A stretch of 64,000 nt of DNA from Nocardia niigatensis NBRC 100131 (GTDB taxonomy: Bacteria > Actinomycetota > Actinomycetes > Mycobacteriales > Mycobacteriaceae), in contig NZ_BAGC01000048.1 of the NCBI RefSeq assembly GCF_000308655.1, forward strand, positions 89,295 through 153,294. The letters are read 5' to 3'. The translations under genes were made by a program, and so were the position numbers. The notes below the pieces were generated by a model that made no database searches, was not told where the DNA came from, and was given only the letters and a program-made list of their open reading frames with translations. Below, piece after piece: positions 7,724 to 16,573 of the stretch; within the stretch, counting starts at the first letter, position 1, and every line of letters begins with the position of its first letter.

Positions 7724-9498
7724 GCCGGCCGCCGCAAGAGCCCGAGGAATTCACGGATTCCTCCCCGACAGAGGCGCTTTCACCGATCACCGCGCTCTCG
7801 GGGCCGGGGACGCCCCTCGGTCCGGACGCCCAGGGCTGGCAGCGACTCGACAAACGCATGCTGCTGGTCCACCCGGTCACCGAGCTCATCCGCTTCATCC
7901 CGGTTCTGATCGCCACCCTGGTCGCGGGCGCGAGCAGCGACAATCCCCGCTGGAGCCTCGCCGTGGTGGCGATCATCGTCGCCTTCGCGCTCACCCGCTG
8001 GTTCACCACCACCTACCGCATCACCCCCGACAATGTGGAACTGCGTACCGGACTCGTTCAGCGCAAACGACTCTCGGTGCCGCGCAACCGGGTGCGCTCG
8101 GTGGACGTGCAGGCCGACCTGCTGCACCGGGTCCTCGGACTGGCGGTGCTGTCCATCGGTACCGGGCAGCACGCGGAGAAGCGGGAGCAGTTCAAACTGG
8201 ACTCGCTGGACGCCAAGCTGGTGCCGCAACTGCGGCTGGCACTGCTGGCGCACACCGGTGCCGGATCGGAAGCCGCCGACTCCCGGACGGCGACATCGGA
8301 TTCCGGCACACCGGCGGCGAGCCACGGTCACCCGGCCGTGGAAATCGCGCACTGGCAACCGGATTGGGTGCGCTACGCCCCGCTCTCGCTGACCGGCTTC
8401 GCCATCATCGCACCGGTCGTGGGTCTGGCCTTCCAGTACGGATTCGCCCAGCTCTTCCTGAAATCCGGCACGGTCCAGGATGTCGGCCACCGCGGCTCGG
8501 CGGTCATCGCCGGCGTGATCGCACTGCTCGTCGTGATTCTCGTGGTGGTGGTCAGCCTCGCCGCGTGCGCACGCTACCTGATGACCTGGTTCGGGCTGAA
8601 CGTCCTGGACGACGGCAAAACCCTGACCATCCGCCACGGACTGCTCACCACCCGCCAGACCACGCTCGACCTGGCCCGCCTGCGCGGCGCGACCGTCAAC
8701 GAGCCACTGCTGCTGCGGCTGGCCGGGGCGGCCGAACTCGAAGCCATCATGACCGGGACCAGCCCGCGCCAGAAGATCCTGCCGCAGGCGCCCCGCACCG
8801 CCGTCCATCGCACTCTCACGCATCTGCTGGGCGCTGCGGCCGGCGCGCCCTCGGCAGGCGACGCGGCCGGTGTGCCCCCGACGGGCGAAGCCGCCTCCGC
8901 GACAACCGATCCCGAAAAACTCGCGACGATGGATACGGTCCATCTCCCGAAGGTGGATCAGAAATCCCTTTCCGCACCGGGCAACTCGGCGGCTCCGGAC
9001 CAGCCGGCCCCCGCGCTGGTCACCGTCCCGCTGCGTCCCCACGGCCCGGCCGCCCACCGCCGCCGCTACACCCGCACTCTGGGCCCGCTCGCGGTCATCG
9101 CGGCGGTTCTGCTCAGCGTTTCCCTTGCGGGAGGCCATATCCCGACCTGGATGTGGATCGCCCTCGCCCTCGCCACCCCCATCGCCGCCGCTCTCGCCTG
9201 GGACCGCTACCGCGGTCTCGGCCACGCCGTTCTGCCTGCCGCCGAAGGCAAACCGGCCTGGCTCATCACCCGCCGGGGCTGCCTCGACCGCGACCGCGAT
9301 TGCCTGGAAGCTCCCGGCGTCATCGGATGGACCGTCCGCCAGACCTTCTTCCAGCGCCGTGCGGGTGTGGCCACCGTGGTCGCGGCCTCGGCGGCGGGCA
9401 AGAAGCGCTACCGCGTCATCGATCTGCCGCTCGATCAGGCCTGGTCGCTCATCGAGGCCGTCACCCCCGGTCAGCTCGGCACACCCGTCCCGCGCTGA
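7720..9498 (+). CDS. Multi-PH-domain (bPH2/DUF304) membrane protein, YdbT-like
   Basis: 592 residues with three bPH2 repeats separated by membrane segments. The first repeat holds TTYRITPDNVELRTGLVQ and VRSVDVQADLLHRVLGLAVL. The second holds LTIRHGLLTTRQTTLDLARL. The third, near the C terminus, holds AWLITRRGCLDRDRDCLEA. Hydrophobic pairs precede each repeat. A Pro/Ala/Thr-rich cytoplasmic-type linker of about 90 residues separates repeats two and three. Start ATG 7720 overlaps the upstream stop. Together with its neighbour it should form an integral membrane complex whose ligand is unknown. Confidence 0.88.
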   Translation: MSRPPQEPEEFTDSSPTEALSPITALSGPGTPLGPDAQGWQRLDKRMLLVHPVTELIRFIPVLIATLVAGASSDNPRWSLAVVAIIVAFALTRWFTTTYRITPDNVELRTGLVQRKRLSVPRNRVRSVDVQADLLHRVLGLAVLSIGTGQHAEKREQFKLDSLDAKLVPQLRLALLAHTGAGSEAADSRTATSDSGTPAASHGHPAVEIAHWQPDWVRYAPLSLTGFAIIAPVVGLAFQYGFAQLFLKSGTVQDVGHRGSAVIAGVIALLVVILVVVVSLAACARYLMTWFGLNVLDDGKTLTIRHGLLTTRQTTLDLARLRGATVNEPLLLRLAGAAELEAIMTGTSPRQKILPQAPRTAVHRTLTHLLGAAAGAPSAGDAAGVPPTGEAASATTDPEKLATMDTVHLPKVDQKSLSAPGNSAAPDQPAPALVTVPLRPHGPAAHRRRYTRTLGPLAVIAAVLLSVSLAGGHIPTWMWIALALATPIAAALAWDRYRGLGHAVLPAAEGKPAWLITRRGCLDRDRDCLEAPGVIGWTVRQTFFQRRAGVATVVAASAAGKKRYRVIDLPLDQAWSLIEAVTPGQLGTPVPR

Positions 9499-9554
9499 GC
9501 GCGGCACGACCCGCGGCGGATCGAATAATCCACGGCCGGGCCATGATTCGCGGG

Positions 9555-10859
9555 TCAGCCGAGGACCGGGTAGTTGGAGCGGATCACACCCTGCGGGTCG
9601 CGGTCCCGCTTGACGGCGCGCAGGCGATCCAGGGTGGCCGCGTCGAAGGCGGCCGCCGCCGACTCGCCGGGCGCCAGGAAGGTGAACGGCTTCTTGCCCG
9701 TCACCAGCGAGCCGAACTCCGCCACCAGCGCACTCGTCTTGGCGTGCACCGCATCTCGCAGCTGCGGCAGGCCGAGGCCGAGCGTCGACACCAGGTATTC
9801 GTCGGACAGCGCACCGCGCGCACCCGCCGCCGGGCGGGCCAACGCACCGCCGAGGTGACGGACCTGGACGCTGACGAGGGGGGCCAGGCCTTCACCGAGG
9901 ATGATCTTCTCCGACTCCGGCGACAGGTCCGCCAGCAGCTCGCCACGCGTGATGGCCGGGCTGGGATCGGTCGGCTCGGTAGTGATGGCGCCCAGGTCGG
10001 CGGTCGACATGGCGGCACGGGTGTCGGCGACCGCGCCACCGAGACCGTCCAGCGCGGACACCAGCGCCCGGCCCTCCGCCGGGTCTCCCAGGTACGCCAG
10101 GTCCAGGGCCACCATCTCCGGAGCCTGCGGGAACCGGAAGCGGCTGAACCACACCGACAGCGCGTCGGGCGCCCCGGAGGTCAACGCGCGGAACGCATCC
10201 CATACCTCGGGCAGCCGCTCGGCGGACCAGGTGATGCGGCCGCCGTACAGGCCGGGAGCGGGGAAGAGCTCGAATTCGAGACCGGTCACGACGGCGAAAT
10301 CGCCACCGCCACCGGACAGGGCCCAGAACAGGTCCGGATCACTGTCCGCCGTCACCCGGCCCGGATTGCCCTCGGCGTCCACGATCTCGAAGGCGCGCAC
10401 CGCATCCGACGCCCAGCCGTGCCGGCGGCCGAACCAGCTCTTGCCGCCGCCCAGCGTGTAGCCGGTCACCCCGACCACCGGATTGCTGCCCGCCAGGCCG
10501 GTCAGCCCGTGCTCGGCCGCGGCCGCCTGGACGGCGCCCCACCGGACGCCCGCGCCGATCCGCGCGACCCGGGCCAGCGGATCGATCTCCAACCGGCGCA
10601 ACGATCCGGTGCGCAGCAGGATCGCGTCCTCGACGCCGCCGGCCGCGCCGTGGCCCGTCGGCTGGGTCACCACCGGGCGGCCCGCGGCCCGCGCGTAGCG
10701 CACCACCGCGGCGACATCCTCGGTGTCGGCGGCCTCGGCCACCGCGGCCACCGGCTGTGTCACGGCGAGGCTCCACGGCCGCGCGACCGTGTCGAAGCCC
10801 GGGTCACCGGACTCCAGGACGCGGCCCCGGACGGTGTTGCGCAGTTCGTCGAATCCCAT
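9555..10859 (-). CDS. FAD-linked oxidase (PCMH/VAO fold with BBE C-terminal segment)
   Basis: 434-residue flavoprotein. The N-terminal half is the FAD-binding PCMH-type domain (PVVTQPTGHGAAGG, RRLEIDPLARVARIGAGVRW, GYTLGGGKSWFGRRHGWASD). The C terminus has the berberine-bridge-type tail KRDRDPQGVIRSNYP. In the family, the His of a GGGHS-like loop can carry FAD covalently; here the equivalent loop is TGHGAAGG. The substrate cannot be read from sequence; sugars, alkaloids and aromatic alcohols are all known in the family. Start ATG 10859 has GAGGGA upstream; an upstream extension to 10895 lacks a site. Confidence 0.85.
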   Translation of the reverse strand: MGFDELRNTVRGRVLESGDPGFDTVARPWSLAVTQPVAAVAEAADTEDVAAVVRYARAAGRPVVTQPTGHGAAGGVEDAILLRTGSLRRLEIDPLARVARIGAGVRWGAVQAAAAEHGLTGLAGSNPVVGVTGYTLGGGKSWFGRRHGWASDAVRAFEIVDAEGNPGRVTADSDPDLFWALSGGGGDFAVVTGLEFELFPAPGLYGGRITWSAERLPEVWDAFRALTSGAPDALSVWFSRFRFPQAPEMVALDLAYLGDPAEGRALVSALDGLGGAVADTRAAMSTADLGAITTEPTDPSPAITRGELLADLSPESEKIILGEGLAPLVSVQVRHLGGALARPAAGARGALSDEYLVSTLGLGLPQLRDAVHAKTSALVAEFGSLVTGKKPFTFLAPGESAAAAFDAATLDRLRAVKRDRDPQGVIRSNYPVLG

Positions 10860-10953
10860 CGTCGTCCCTCGTTCCTGATCGTGATTTCGAATCACCAGGG
10901 TGACGAGACAGACCCGCGAAGTGTGACTCCGCGGCGGAAGGATATGACCGCGG

Positions 10954-11451
10954 TCACATTCCGGTCGTGACGAGACGGGCGGTCGCCCGGTAATAGAGGT
11001 ACATGCCGGCAGGCAGCAATCCGCAGATGAGCAGCAGCATGGTCGGCCAATCGCCCATGAGCAGCGCGTACCCGCTCGGGCTGAAACCCGCGCAGATCAG
11101 GAAACCAAGCGTCCACACCAGAATCGGCAGGGCCATCACGCCGATCCGCTTGCTGATCACACCCATCCCCATCACCAGCAGCACGTTCACCACCGCGGCG
11201 GCCAGCGCCGTGAGCGGCACCGGAATCGCGCCGTCGGTCATGCCCGAGGCCAGCGTGCTCGCGGCCATCACCGGCGTCGGCTCCGGCATGTTCGCCCGGC
11301 CGGCGTAGATCGGCAGGAACAGCACCTCGAACCCGAGCGTGATCACCGCGTCGGTCAGCAGCAGCGTGCCGATCATCGCGGTGAGCACCCCGCGCAGCGG
11401 TCCCACCACCGATACCGCATCGCCCGCGCGGGCGTCGGCCGTCACCGTCAC
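10954..11451 (-). CDS. Four-helix membrane protein downstream of mshB (Rv1171-like position)
   Basis: 165 residues with four clear transmembrane segments: VLTAMIGTLLLTDAVITLGF, the LTALAAAVVNVLLVMGMGV region, MALPILVWTLGFLICAG and MLLLICGLLPAGMYLYY. Start GTG 11451 overlaps the stop of the 52-residue ORF upstream by 4 bases (GTGA), which decides the start against a longer frame to 11541. It is the last gene of the typA-lpqW-mshB direction cluster. In M. tuberculosis a small membrane protein also follows mshB; homology is likely but not proven here. Function unknown. Confidence 0.8.
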   Translation of the reverse strand: MTVTADARAGDAVSVVGPLRGVLTAMIGTLLLTDAVITLGFEVLFLPIYAGRANMPEPTPVMAASTLASGMTDGAIPVPLTALAAAVVNVLLVMGMGVISKRIGVMALPILVWTLGFLICAGFSPSGYALLMGDWPTMLLLICGLLPAGMYLYYRATARLVTTGM

Positions 11452-11606
11452 GGCACCGGCGGGAATCCGAGCAGGGTCAGCAGCTGACTCTGCATGTCCA
11501 CGAAGCCGTAGAGCACGGAGAGATACAGCTGGTGCTGCCACTCGAAGTAGGGGCGCTGACTCTCGACGAACGCCGCGATCGCGTTCTGGAGATCCCAGTT
11601 GTACAT
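11448..11606 (-). CDS. 52-residue conserved-looking small ORF between mshB and the membrane protein
   Basis: Short ORF read from the sequence: it starts MYNWDLQNAIAAFVESQRPY and ends LLTLLGFPPVP. ATG 11606 lies 12 bases past the mshB stop (11619), and its stop overlaps the GTG of the next gene by 4 bases. Rich in aromatic and Gln residues, it could be one amphipathic or membrane-leaning helix pair. The tight coupling on both sides argues that it is translated. No family recognised. Confidence 0.72.
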   Translation of the reverse strand: MYNWDLQNAIAAFVESQRPYFEWQHQLYLSVLYGFVDMQSQLLTLLGFPPVP

Positions 11607-11618
11607 AGCCTCAGTCTC

Positions 11619-12512
11619 TCATTCCAGCCCGGCGAGAAGATCATGTTCGCGGCCGTCGGGTCCGACCGGGCCGCGCTCGCCACGCACCAGAATGTAGTGC
11701 TCCTCCGGCAGCACCGGCTGGGCCACACCGTTCGACAGCGCGAACTCCCGGCCCGACGGGGCCACCGTCACCTGGGTGGCGTGCGCCCGCAGCGCCGCGC
11801 GCTTGGCGGACAGCACCTCCGACACGTCCACCGTGGTGGTCACGGATTCTGCGGGGACACAGGCCAATTCACCCGTGTGCGGCAGTCGCCAGCCGCGCGG
11901 CAGGGCGCCCGGCAGCTGATCCACCGTGCGCCGCTTCAACGCCTCCGTGTGCATGGCGAGCACCGCGCGGTCGGTGACCGTCCAGTACATCTTCGGGACC
12001 GTCCAGCCCCAATCCGAGGCCGCGTCGATGGCCGCCATGGTGATCTCGTGCGCGCGAATGTGATCCGGATGCCCGTAGCCGCCGCGCGGGTCGTAGCCGA
12101 TCACCACCCGCGGACGCAGCTCCAGGATCACCTGCACCAGCGCGTCGGTCGCGGCGGTCCCGGAGTTCACGAAGGCGCGGGGATTGCGCGCCGACGGCGT
12201 CCCGGCCATGCCGGAATCCCGCCAGCGACCCGCCCCGCCCAGGAAGTGCGGCACCCCGGCATCCAATTCGGCCAGCGCCCGGGTCAATTCGAGAATGCGA
12301 TAACCGCCCAGCTGATCGGCCTGCCCGGCCACCAGATGCGCGTAGTCATCGCCGACGACCTCGCCCTCCTCGCCGAGCGTGCAGGTCACCACGGTGACCG
12401 GAAGGCCGCGCTTGCGATAGTGGGCGATGGTGCCGCCGGTGGTGATGGACTCGTCGTCCGGATGCGCGTGCACCAGCAGCAGGCCGTGCCGCGACGCATC
12501 GAGAGGATTCAA
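11619..12512 (-). CDS. mshB: GlcNAc-Ins deacetylase of mycothiol synthesis
   Basis: Zinc-dependent LmbE/PIG-L-fold deacetylase that converts GlcNAc-inositol to GlcN-inositol, the second enzymatic step of mycothiol formation; cytoplasmic. 297 residues. Zinc ligands expected from the M. tuberculosis enzyme (His13, Asp16, His147) correspond to His17 and Asp20 in AHPDDE and His151 in GHPDH, with the catalytic Asp at 19. TTG 12512 is the start: it overlaps the lpqW stop by 4 bases (TTGA). It sits in an operon with lpqW upstream and the small ORF plus membrane protein downstream. Confidence 0.96.
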   Translation of the reverse strand: MNPLDASRHGLLLVHAHPDDESITTGGTIAHYRKRGLPVTVVTCTLGEEGEVVGDDYAHLVAGQADQLGGYRILELTRALAELDAGVPHFLGGAGRWRDSGMAGTPSARNPRAFVNSGTAATDALVQVILELRPRVVIGYDPRGGYGHPDHIRAHEITMAAIDAASDWGWTVPKMYWTVTDRAVLAMHTEALKRRTVDQLPGALPRGWRLPHTGELACVPAESVTTTVDVSEVLSAKRAALRAHATQVTVAPSGREFALSNGVAQPVLPEEHYILVRGERGPVGPDGREHDLLAGLE

Positions 12513-14254
12513 GGCAACCTCCGCCAGTTGGCGGCATCACCGAAGATGCCGGTCTGGATGGCGCCACTCAGCGAAGCCCCGTCCACACGCGGGCCCGCCG
12601 CCGCCACCTGGGTGTCCTGCACGATCGGCAGCACCGTCGCCAGCTCCCACAGCTTCGGCTCGGTCTCACCGATCACCTTGCCGACGTCGATGCCACGCAG
12701 GGCGGCGTCGATACCGGGCTGCAGGGCCGGATCGCAGACGCCGGACACGTTCGAGGGCGACTTCTTGGCCCCGTCCGCGACCGTGGTGTCGGCGGTGTCA
12801 CCGGGCGGCGCCACCGGCGTGCACCCGTAGCGCGACGCCAGCACCGTAGCCGGATCCTCGCCGGTCCGCTCCCAGCCGACCACCGCGTCGATCCCGACGT
12901 CGGTCAGCTCCTTGCCGTACAGCTGCGCGGCCGTGACGCTGCGCACGATGACATCGATTCCGGCACTGCGCAATTGGTCGGCGGCGGTATTGGCCACCGC
13001 CAGTGTGGTGGTGTCACCGTCCACCGCGCCGATCCGCACGGTCAACGACTTGCCGTTCTTGGCCAGCGACCGCGGCTGCGGGGCAGGCGAGGTCGCCGAC
13101 TGGGCGGCCGGCGTCTCCGCGGCCCGCGCGAACCCGGCCTCGGCCAGCAGACCGAACGCCTCCTCCTGGCTCATCCGCCGCGGCTCGGTGGCCACATAGC
13201 CCGGATCCGACGGCGAAAGCACCTGCGCCCGAGCCGGTTCCACCCAGCTGCCGGTCTGCGCGCCGACCGTCGCCAGCAGCACCGGATCCAGCAGCGCCAG
13301 CACCGCGCGCCGCACCCGCACATCGGCCAGATCGCCGCTGCGGCCGTTCAACGCCAGCTGCATCTCCCGCGACTGCGGCATGGTCGCCGTGCGCACCGAC
13401 GGGATCGCCGCCAGCTGCGCCTGCAACGCCACCCCGCCGTGCACCAGCGCCATCTGCGCGTCCCCGACACGCAGCGACTCGGCCACCTGCGCGGGAGTTC
13501 CACCGCGCCGCAACAGAATCTGATCCGGCACCGCGGGCTGACCCCAGTACCGGTCATTGCGTTCCAGCAGGATCTCCTCGCGACCCCGGTCGGCCTGCTT
13601 GATGCGGAACTGCCCGCCGGAGATCCGGATGGTGTCGATCAGGCCCTGCTCGAAACCCGAGTCCTTGATCAGATGCTGCGGCAGCAGATCCGAGAACAGT
13701 TGCCGCCAGGCCGGATACGGCTGCGTCATGGTGACCGTCACCGTCTTGCCGCCCGCCGACGAACTGATATCCGAGATCAGCCGGTAGCCCGCGGGATCCA
13801 CCGTGCCCGGCTGCGTGATCATCTGTTGCCAGAGGTATTTGAAGTCCTCGGCCGCGATGGGCGCACCGTCGGACCAGGACGCCTCGTTCTTGATCTGGTA
13901 GGTGATGGTGAACGGCTCCTGCACCGTCACATCCGCCGACACCATGAGCGCCGGATCCAGACTCCAGTCGGTGCCGCCCGGCACACCCGGCGTCGGACCC
14001 GGCCGGAACGGGCTCGGCAGCACCATCGACGCGACCGCCGCCGTCGCCGGCGACTGCTGCGACCGCAGATGCGGATTGAACCCGATCCCGATGTCGTCCA
14101 CCGCCACCACGACCGAGTTCTTCCCCGGCTTGGCGGGCTGAGTCTTCGGACTGTCCGTGGATTCGATGGGCGGCGGCGGATTCGCCGTGCAGCCGGTCGC
14201 GACCGTCAGAAGGGTCGCTACCAACACCAGCACCGCGCGCCACGATGCGCGCAT
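12509..14254 (-). CDS. lpqW: LpqW-like lipoprotein (OppA-type solute-binding fold)
   Basis: 581-residue lipoprotein of substrate-binding family 5. The lipobox is LTVATGC after a 21-residue signal from ATG 14254. A GTG at 14272 and an ATG at 14302 are also in frame. The body shows VVVAVDDIGIGFNPHL, SWSDGAPIAAEDFKYLWQQM and NDRYWGQPAVPDQI, typical of peptide-binding proteins. In mycobacteria LpqW controls PIM/LAM mannolipid branching rather than peptide uptake. The pimE gene about 5 kb away fits that role, and no ABC permease lies nearby. A Pro/Ala-rich insert sits near residue 400. The name rests on family and synteny. Confidence 0.85.
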   Translation of the reverse strand: MRASWRAVLVLVATLLTVATGCTANPPPPIESTDSPKTQPAKPGKNSVVVAVDDIGIGFNPHLRSQQSPATAAVASMVLPSPFRPGPTPGVPGGTDWSLDPALMVSADVTVQEPFTITYQIKNEASWSDGAPIAAEDFKYLWQQMITQPGTVDPAGYRLISDISSSAGGKTVTVTMTQPYPAWRQLFSDLLPQHLIKDSGFEQGLIDTIRISGGQFRIKQADRGREEILLERNDRYWGQPAVPDQILLRRGGTPAQVAESLRVGDAQMALVHGGVALQAQLAAIPSVRTATMPQSREMQLALNGRSGDLADVRVRRAVLALLDPVLLATVGAQTGSWVEPARAQVLSPSDPGYVATEPRRMSQEEAFGLLAEAGFARAAETPAAQSATSPAPQPRSLAKNGKSLTVRIGAVDGDTTTLAVANTAADQLRSAGIDVIVRSVTAAQLYGKELTDVGIDAVVGWERTGEDPATVLASRYGCTPVAPPGDTADTTVADGAKKSPSNVSGVCDPALQPGIDAALRGIDVGKVIGETEPKLWELATVLPIVQDTQVAAAGPRVDGASLSGAIQTGIFGDAANWRRLP

Positions 14255-14398
14255 CCTGGCCCCTGTTCTCACCTTCGGCACCTTACTGGATTCACCTTCC
14301 ACGGCCCTACCACCGATGCCACCGCCGTGCCCCGCACTCGATCGCAGAACCCCGGTCCCCCACCGAGCACTACGGCGCTCGACACCCGCCCAAGGCTC

Positions 14399-14520
14399 GC
14401 GGCCCGCCCCGGTCTGGACTGACCGGAGCGGGGCAGCGAAGCGGAGGAACGGAGGGAGGTAAGACCGGGGTCACAGGGCCGCGAACAGCCGGAGCGAAGC
14501 GGAGGCTAATTGGATACAGC
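14399..14520 (+). repeat. Dispersed repeat family NR2, copy 2
   Basis: Same element as at 2539-2662 and 63276-63392, here on the plus strand: GGTCTGGACTGACCGGAGCG, GCAGCGAAGCGGAGGAAC, GGAGGGAGG, CGCGAACAGC, CGGAGCGAAGCGGAGG, ATTGGATACAG. Its 3' end runs into the last codons of typA (stop at 14506-14508), so the element supplies the typA stop codon. Function unknown. Confidence 0.75.
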
Positions 14521-16404
14521 CTTGTCCCGAGCCTTGCGACGGGAGATCTCGCGCTGACGGTCGTTGGCGTTCAGGGTGACCTTGCGGACACGCACGATCT
14601 CCGGGGTGACCTCGACGCACTCGTCGTCGGTGCAGAACTCCATCGCGGACTCGAGATCCAGCTGCAGCGGCTTGGCCAGGGTCTCCAGCACGTCACCGGT
14701 GGCGGACCGCATATTGGTCAGCTTCTTCTCGCGGGTGACGTTGATGTCGAGGTCCTCGGCACGCGGGTTGATGCCGACCACGTGGCCCTCGTAGGTGTCG
14801 GCGCCCGGCTCCACGAAGAACTGGCCGCGGTCGGCCAGCTGGATCATGGCGAACGGGGTGACCGAGCCGCTGCGGTCGGAGACCAGCGATCCGGTGTGGC
14901 GGGCGCGGATCTCGCCGGCCCACGGGGCGTAGCCGTCGAACACGGCGTTGGCGATACCGGTGCCGCGGGTCTCGGTGAGGAAGTCCGTGCGGAAACCGAT
15001 CAGACCGCGCGAGGGGACGATGAACTCCATGCGCACCCACCCCGCGGAGTGGTTGCTCATCTGGACCATCTTGCCCTTGCGGGCCGCCAGCAGCTGCGTG
15101 ACCGCGCCCAGGTACTCGTCCGGGCAGTCGATGGTCAGCTCTTCGAAGGGCTCGTGCACCTTGCCGTCGACGGTCTTGGTGACCACCTGCGGCTTGCCGA
15201 CGGTCAGCTCGAAGCCCTCGCGGCGCATCTGCTCGACCAGGATGGCCAGCGCCAGCTCACCGCGGCCCTGCACCTCCCAGGCGTCCGGGCGGCCGATGTC
15301 GAGCACGCGCAGCGACACGTTGCCGACCAGTTCCTGGTCCAGGCGCGACTTCACCATGCGGGCGGTCAGCTTGTGCCCCTGCACCCGGCCGACCAGCGGC
15401 GAGGTGTTGGTGCCGATGGTCACCGAGATGGCCGGCTCGTCAACGGTGATGCGCGGCAGCGCAACCGGGTTGTCGACGTCGGCGAGGGTGTCACCGATCA
15501 TGATGTCCGGGATGCCCGCGATGGCGACGATGTCACCGGCCACGGCCTCCTCGCCGGGCTGACGCTCGACGCCGATGGTCTTGAGCAGCTCGGTGATCTT
15601 GACGTTCTTGACGCCGTCACCGTGCATCCAGGCGACGTTCTGGCCCTTCTTCAGGGTGCCGTTGTGGATGCGCACCAGGCCGATTCGACCCAGGAACGGG
15701 GAGGCGTCGAGGTTGGTGACGTGCGCCTGCAGGGTGGCGTTCGGGTCGCCCTTGGGGGCGGGGACGTACTTCATGAGGACCTCGAACAGCTCGTCGAGGT
15801 TCTCCGCGTCCGGCACCTGGCCGTTGTCGGGGCGGCTGGTGGAGGCGACGCCCGCGCGGCCGGACGCGTAGAGCACCGGCAGGTCGAGGGCCAGCTCGGC
15901 GGCCTCGGAGGCCTCGTCGTCGAGGTCGGAGGCCAGGTCCAGCAGCAGGTCGTGGGATTCCTCGACGACCTCTTCGATGCGGGCGTCCGGACGGTCGGTC
16001 TTGTTGACCACCAGGATCACCGGCAGCGAGGCCGCGAGAGCCTTGCGCAGCACGAAGCGGGTCTGCGGCAGCGGACCCTCGGACGCGTCGACGAGCAGCA
16101 CGACGCCGTCCACCATGGACAGGCCGCGCTCGACCTCACCACCGAAGTCGGCGTGGCCGGGGGTGTCGATGACATTGATGACGGTGACCGATCCGTCGGC
16201 GTTATGCCGGTGAACAGCGGTGTTCTTGGCGAGAATGGTGATGCCCTTCTCGCGCTCGAGGTCACCGGAGTCCATCACTCGGTCGACGAGTTCGGCGCGT
16301 TCGGCGAACGCACCCGATTGCCGGAGCATGGCGTCGACCAGTGTTGTCTTGCCGTGGTCGACGTGCGCCACGATGGCGACGTTGCGGAACTCGACAGACG
16401 ACAC
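14506..16404 (-). CDS. typA: Ribosome-associated GTPase TypA/BipA
   Basis: 632-residue translation GTPase of the EF-G superfamily that acts on the ribosome in assembly and stress adaptation. The G domain shows AHVDHGKTTLV (P-loop), GITILAKNTAV, DTPGHADFGGEVER and NKTDRP. After it come the EF-Tu domain 2-like region, the domain III/V regions and the BipA-specific C-terminal domain (EFIVPSRGLIGFRTDFLTETRG). GTG 16404 is chosen because GGAGGAA lies 7 bases upstream; the frame to 16455 has no such site. The stop lies inside an NR2 repeat. Confidence 0.97.
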   Translation of the reverse strand: MSSVEFRNVAIVAHVDHGKTTLVDAMLRQSGAFAERAELVDRVMDSGDLEREKGITILAKNTAVHRHNADGSVTVINVIDTPGHADFGGEVERGLSMVDGVVLLVDASEGPLPQTRFVLRKALAASLPVILVVNKTDRPDARIEEVVEESHDLLLDLASDLDDEASEAAELALDLPVLYASGRAGVASTSRPDNGQVPDAENLDELFEVLMKYVPAPKGDPNATLQAHVTNLDASPFLGRIGLVRIHNGTLKKGQNVAWMHGDGVKNVKITELLKTIGVERQPGEEAVAGDIVAIAGIPDIMIGDTLADVDNPVALPRITVDEPAISVTIGTNTSPLVGRVQGHKLTARMVKSRLDQELVGNVSLRVLDIGRPDAWEVQGRGELALAILVEQMRREGFELTVGKPQVVTKTVDGKVHEPFEELTIDCPDEYLGAVTQLLAARKGKMVQMSNHSAGWVRMEFIVPSRGLIGFRTDFLTETRGTGIANAVFDGYAPWAGEIRARHTGSLVSDRSGSVTPFAMIQLADRGQFFVEPGADTYEGHVVGINPRAEDLDINVTREKKLTNMRSATGDVLETLAKPLQLDLESAMEFCTDDECVEVTPEIVRVRKVTLNANDRQREISRRKARDKAVSN

Positions 16405-16554
16405 GTTTGATTCCTCCTGGTGAAAAAGTCTGTTGCCGACCCGGATGGGTCTCATGCGTGGGGCTGCCTACTACGAGACATGGCGAACTCCACCGGGCAT
16501 GCGGCGAGCTACACATTACCGGGCGGACTTAGTCACATGGTTACTGGGCTGAGG

Positions 16555-16573
16555 TTAGGTTAAGCTAACCAAC
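16555..16573. promoter_or_regulatory. Iron box (DtxR/IdeR-type operator)
   Basis: TTAGGTTAAGCTAACCAAC matches the IdeR/DtxR consensus TTAGGTTAGGCTAACCTAA at 16 of 19 positions, including the whole core. It ends immediately before the ATG of the Cys-rich small gene at 16574, so a bound repressor would cover the ribosome site or a leaderless start. It sits in the gap divergent from typA. Confidence 0.75.

Noticed and set aside
14245..16410. Long open frames opposite real genes (also 969-2177, 25287-27824, 57311-60391 and others)
   Set aside because: They mirror the third-position GC bias of dapC, typA, the SARP gene and sbcC. They have His/Arg/Gly-rich shadow composition and no domain.
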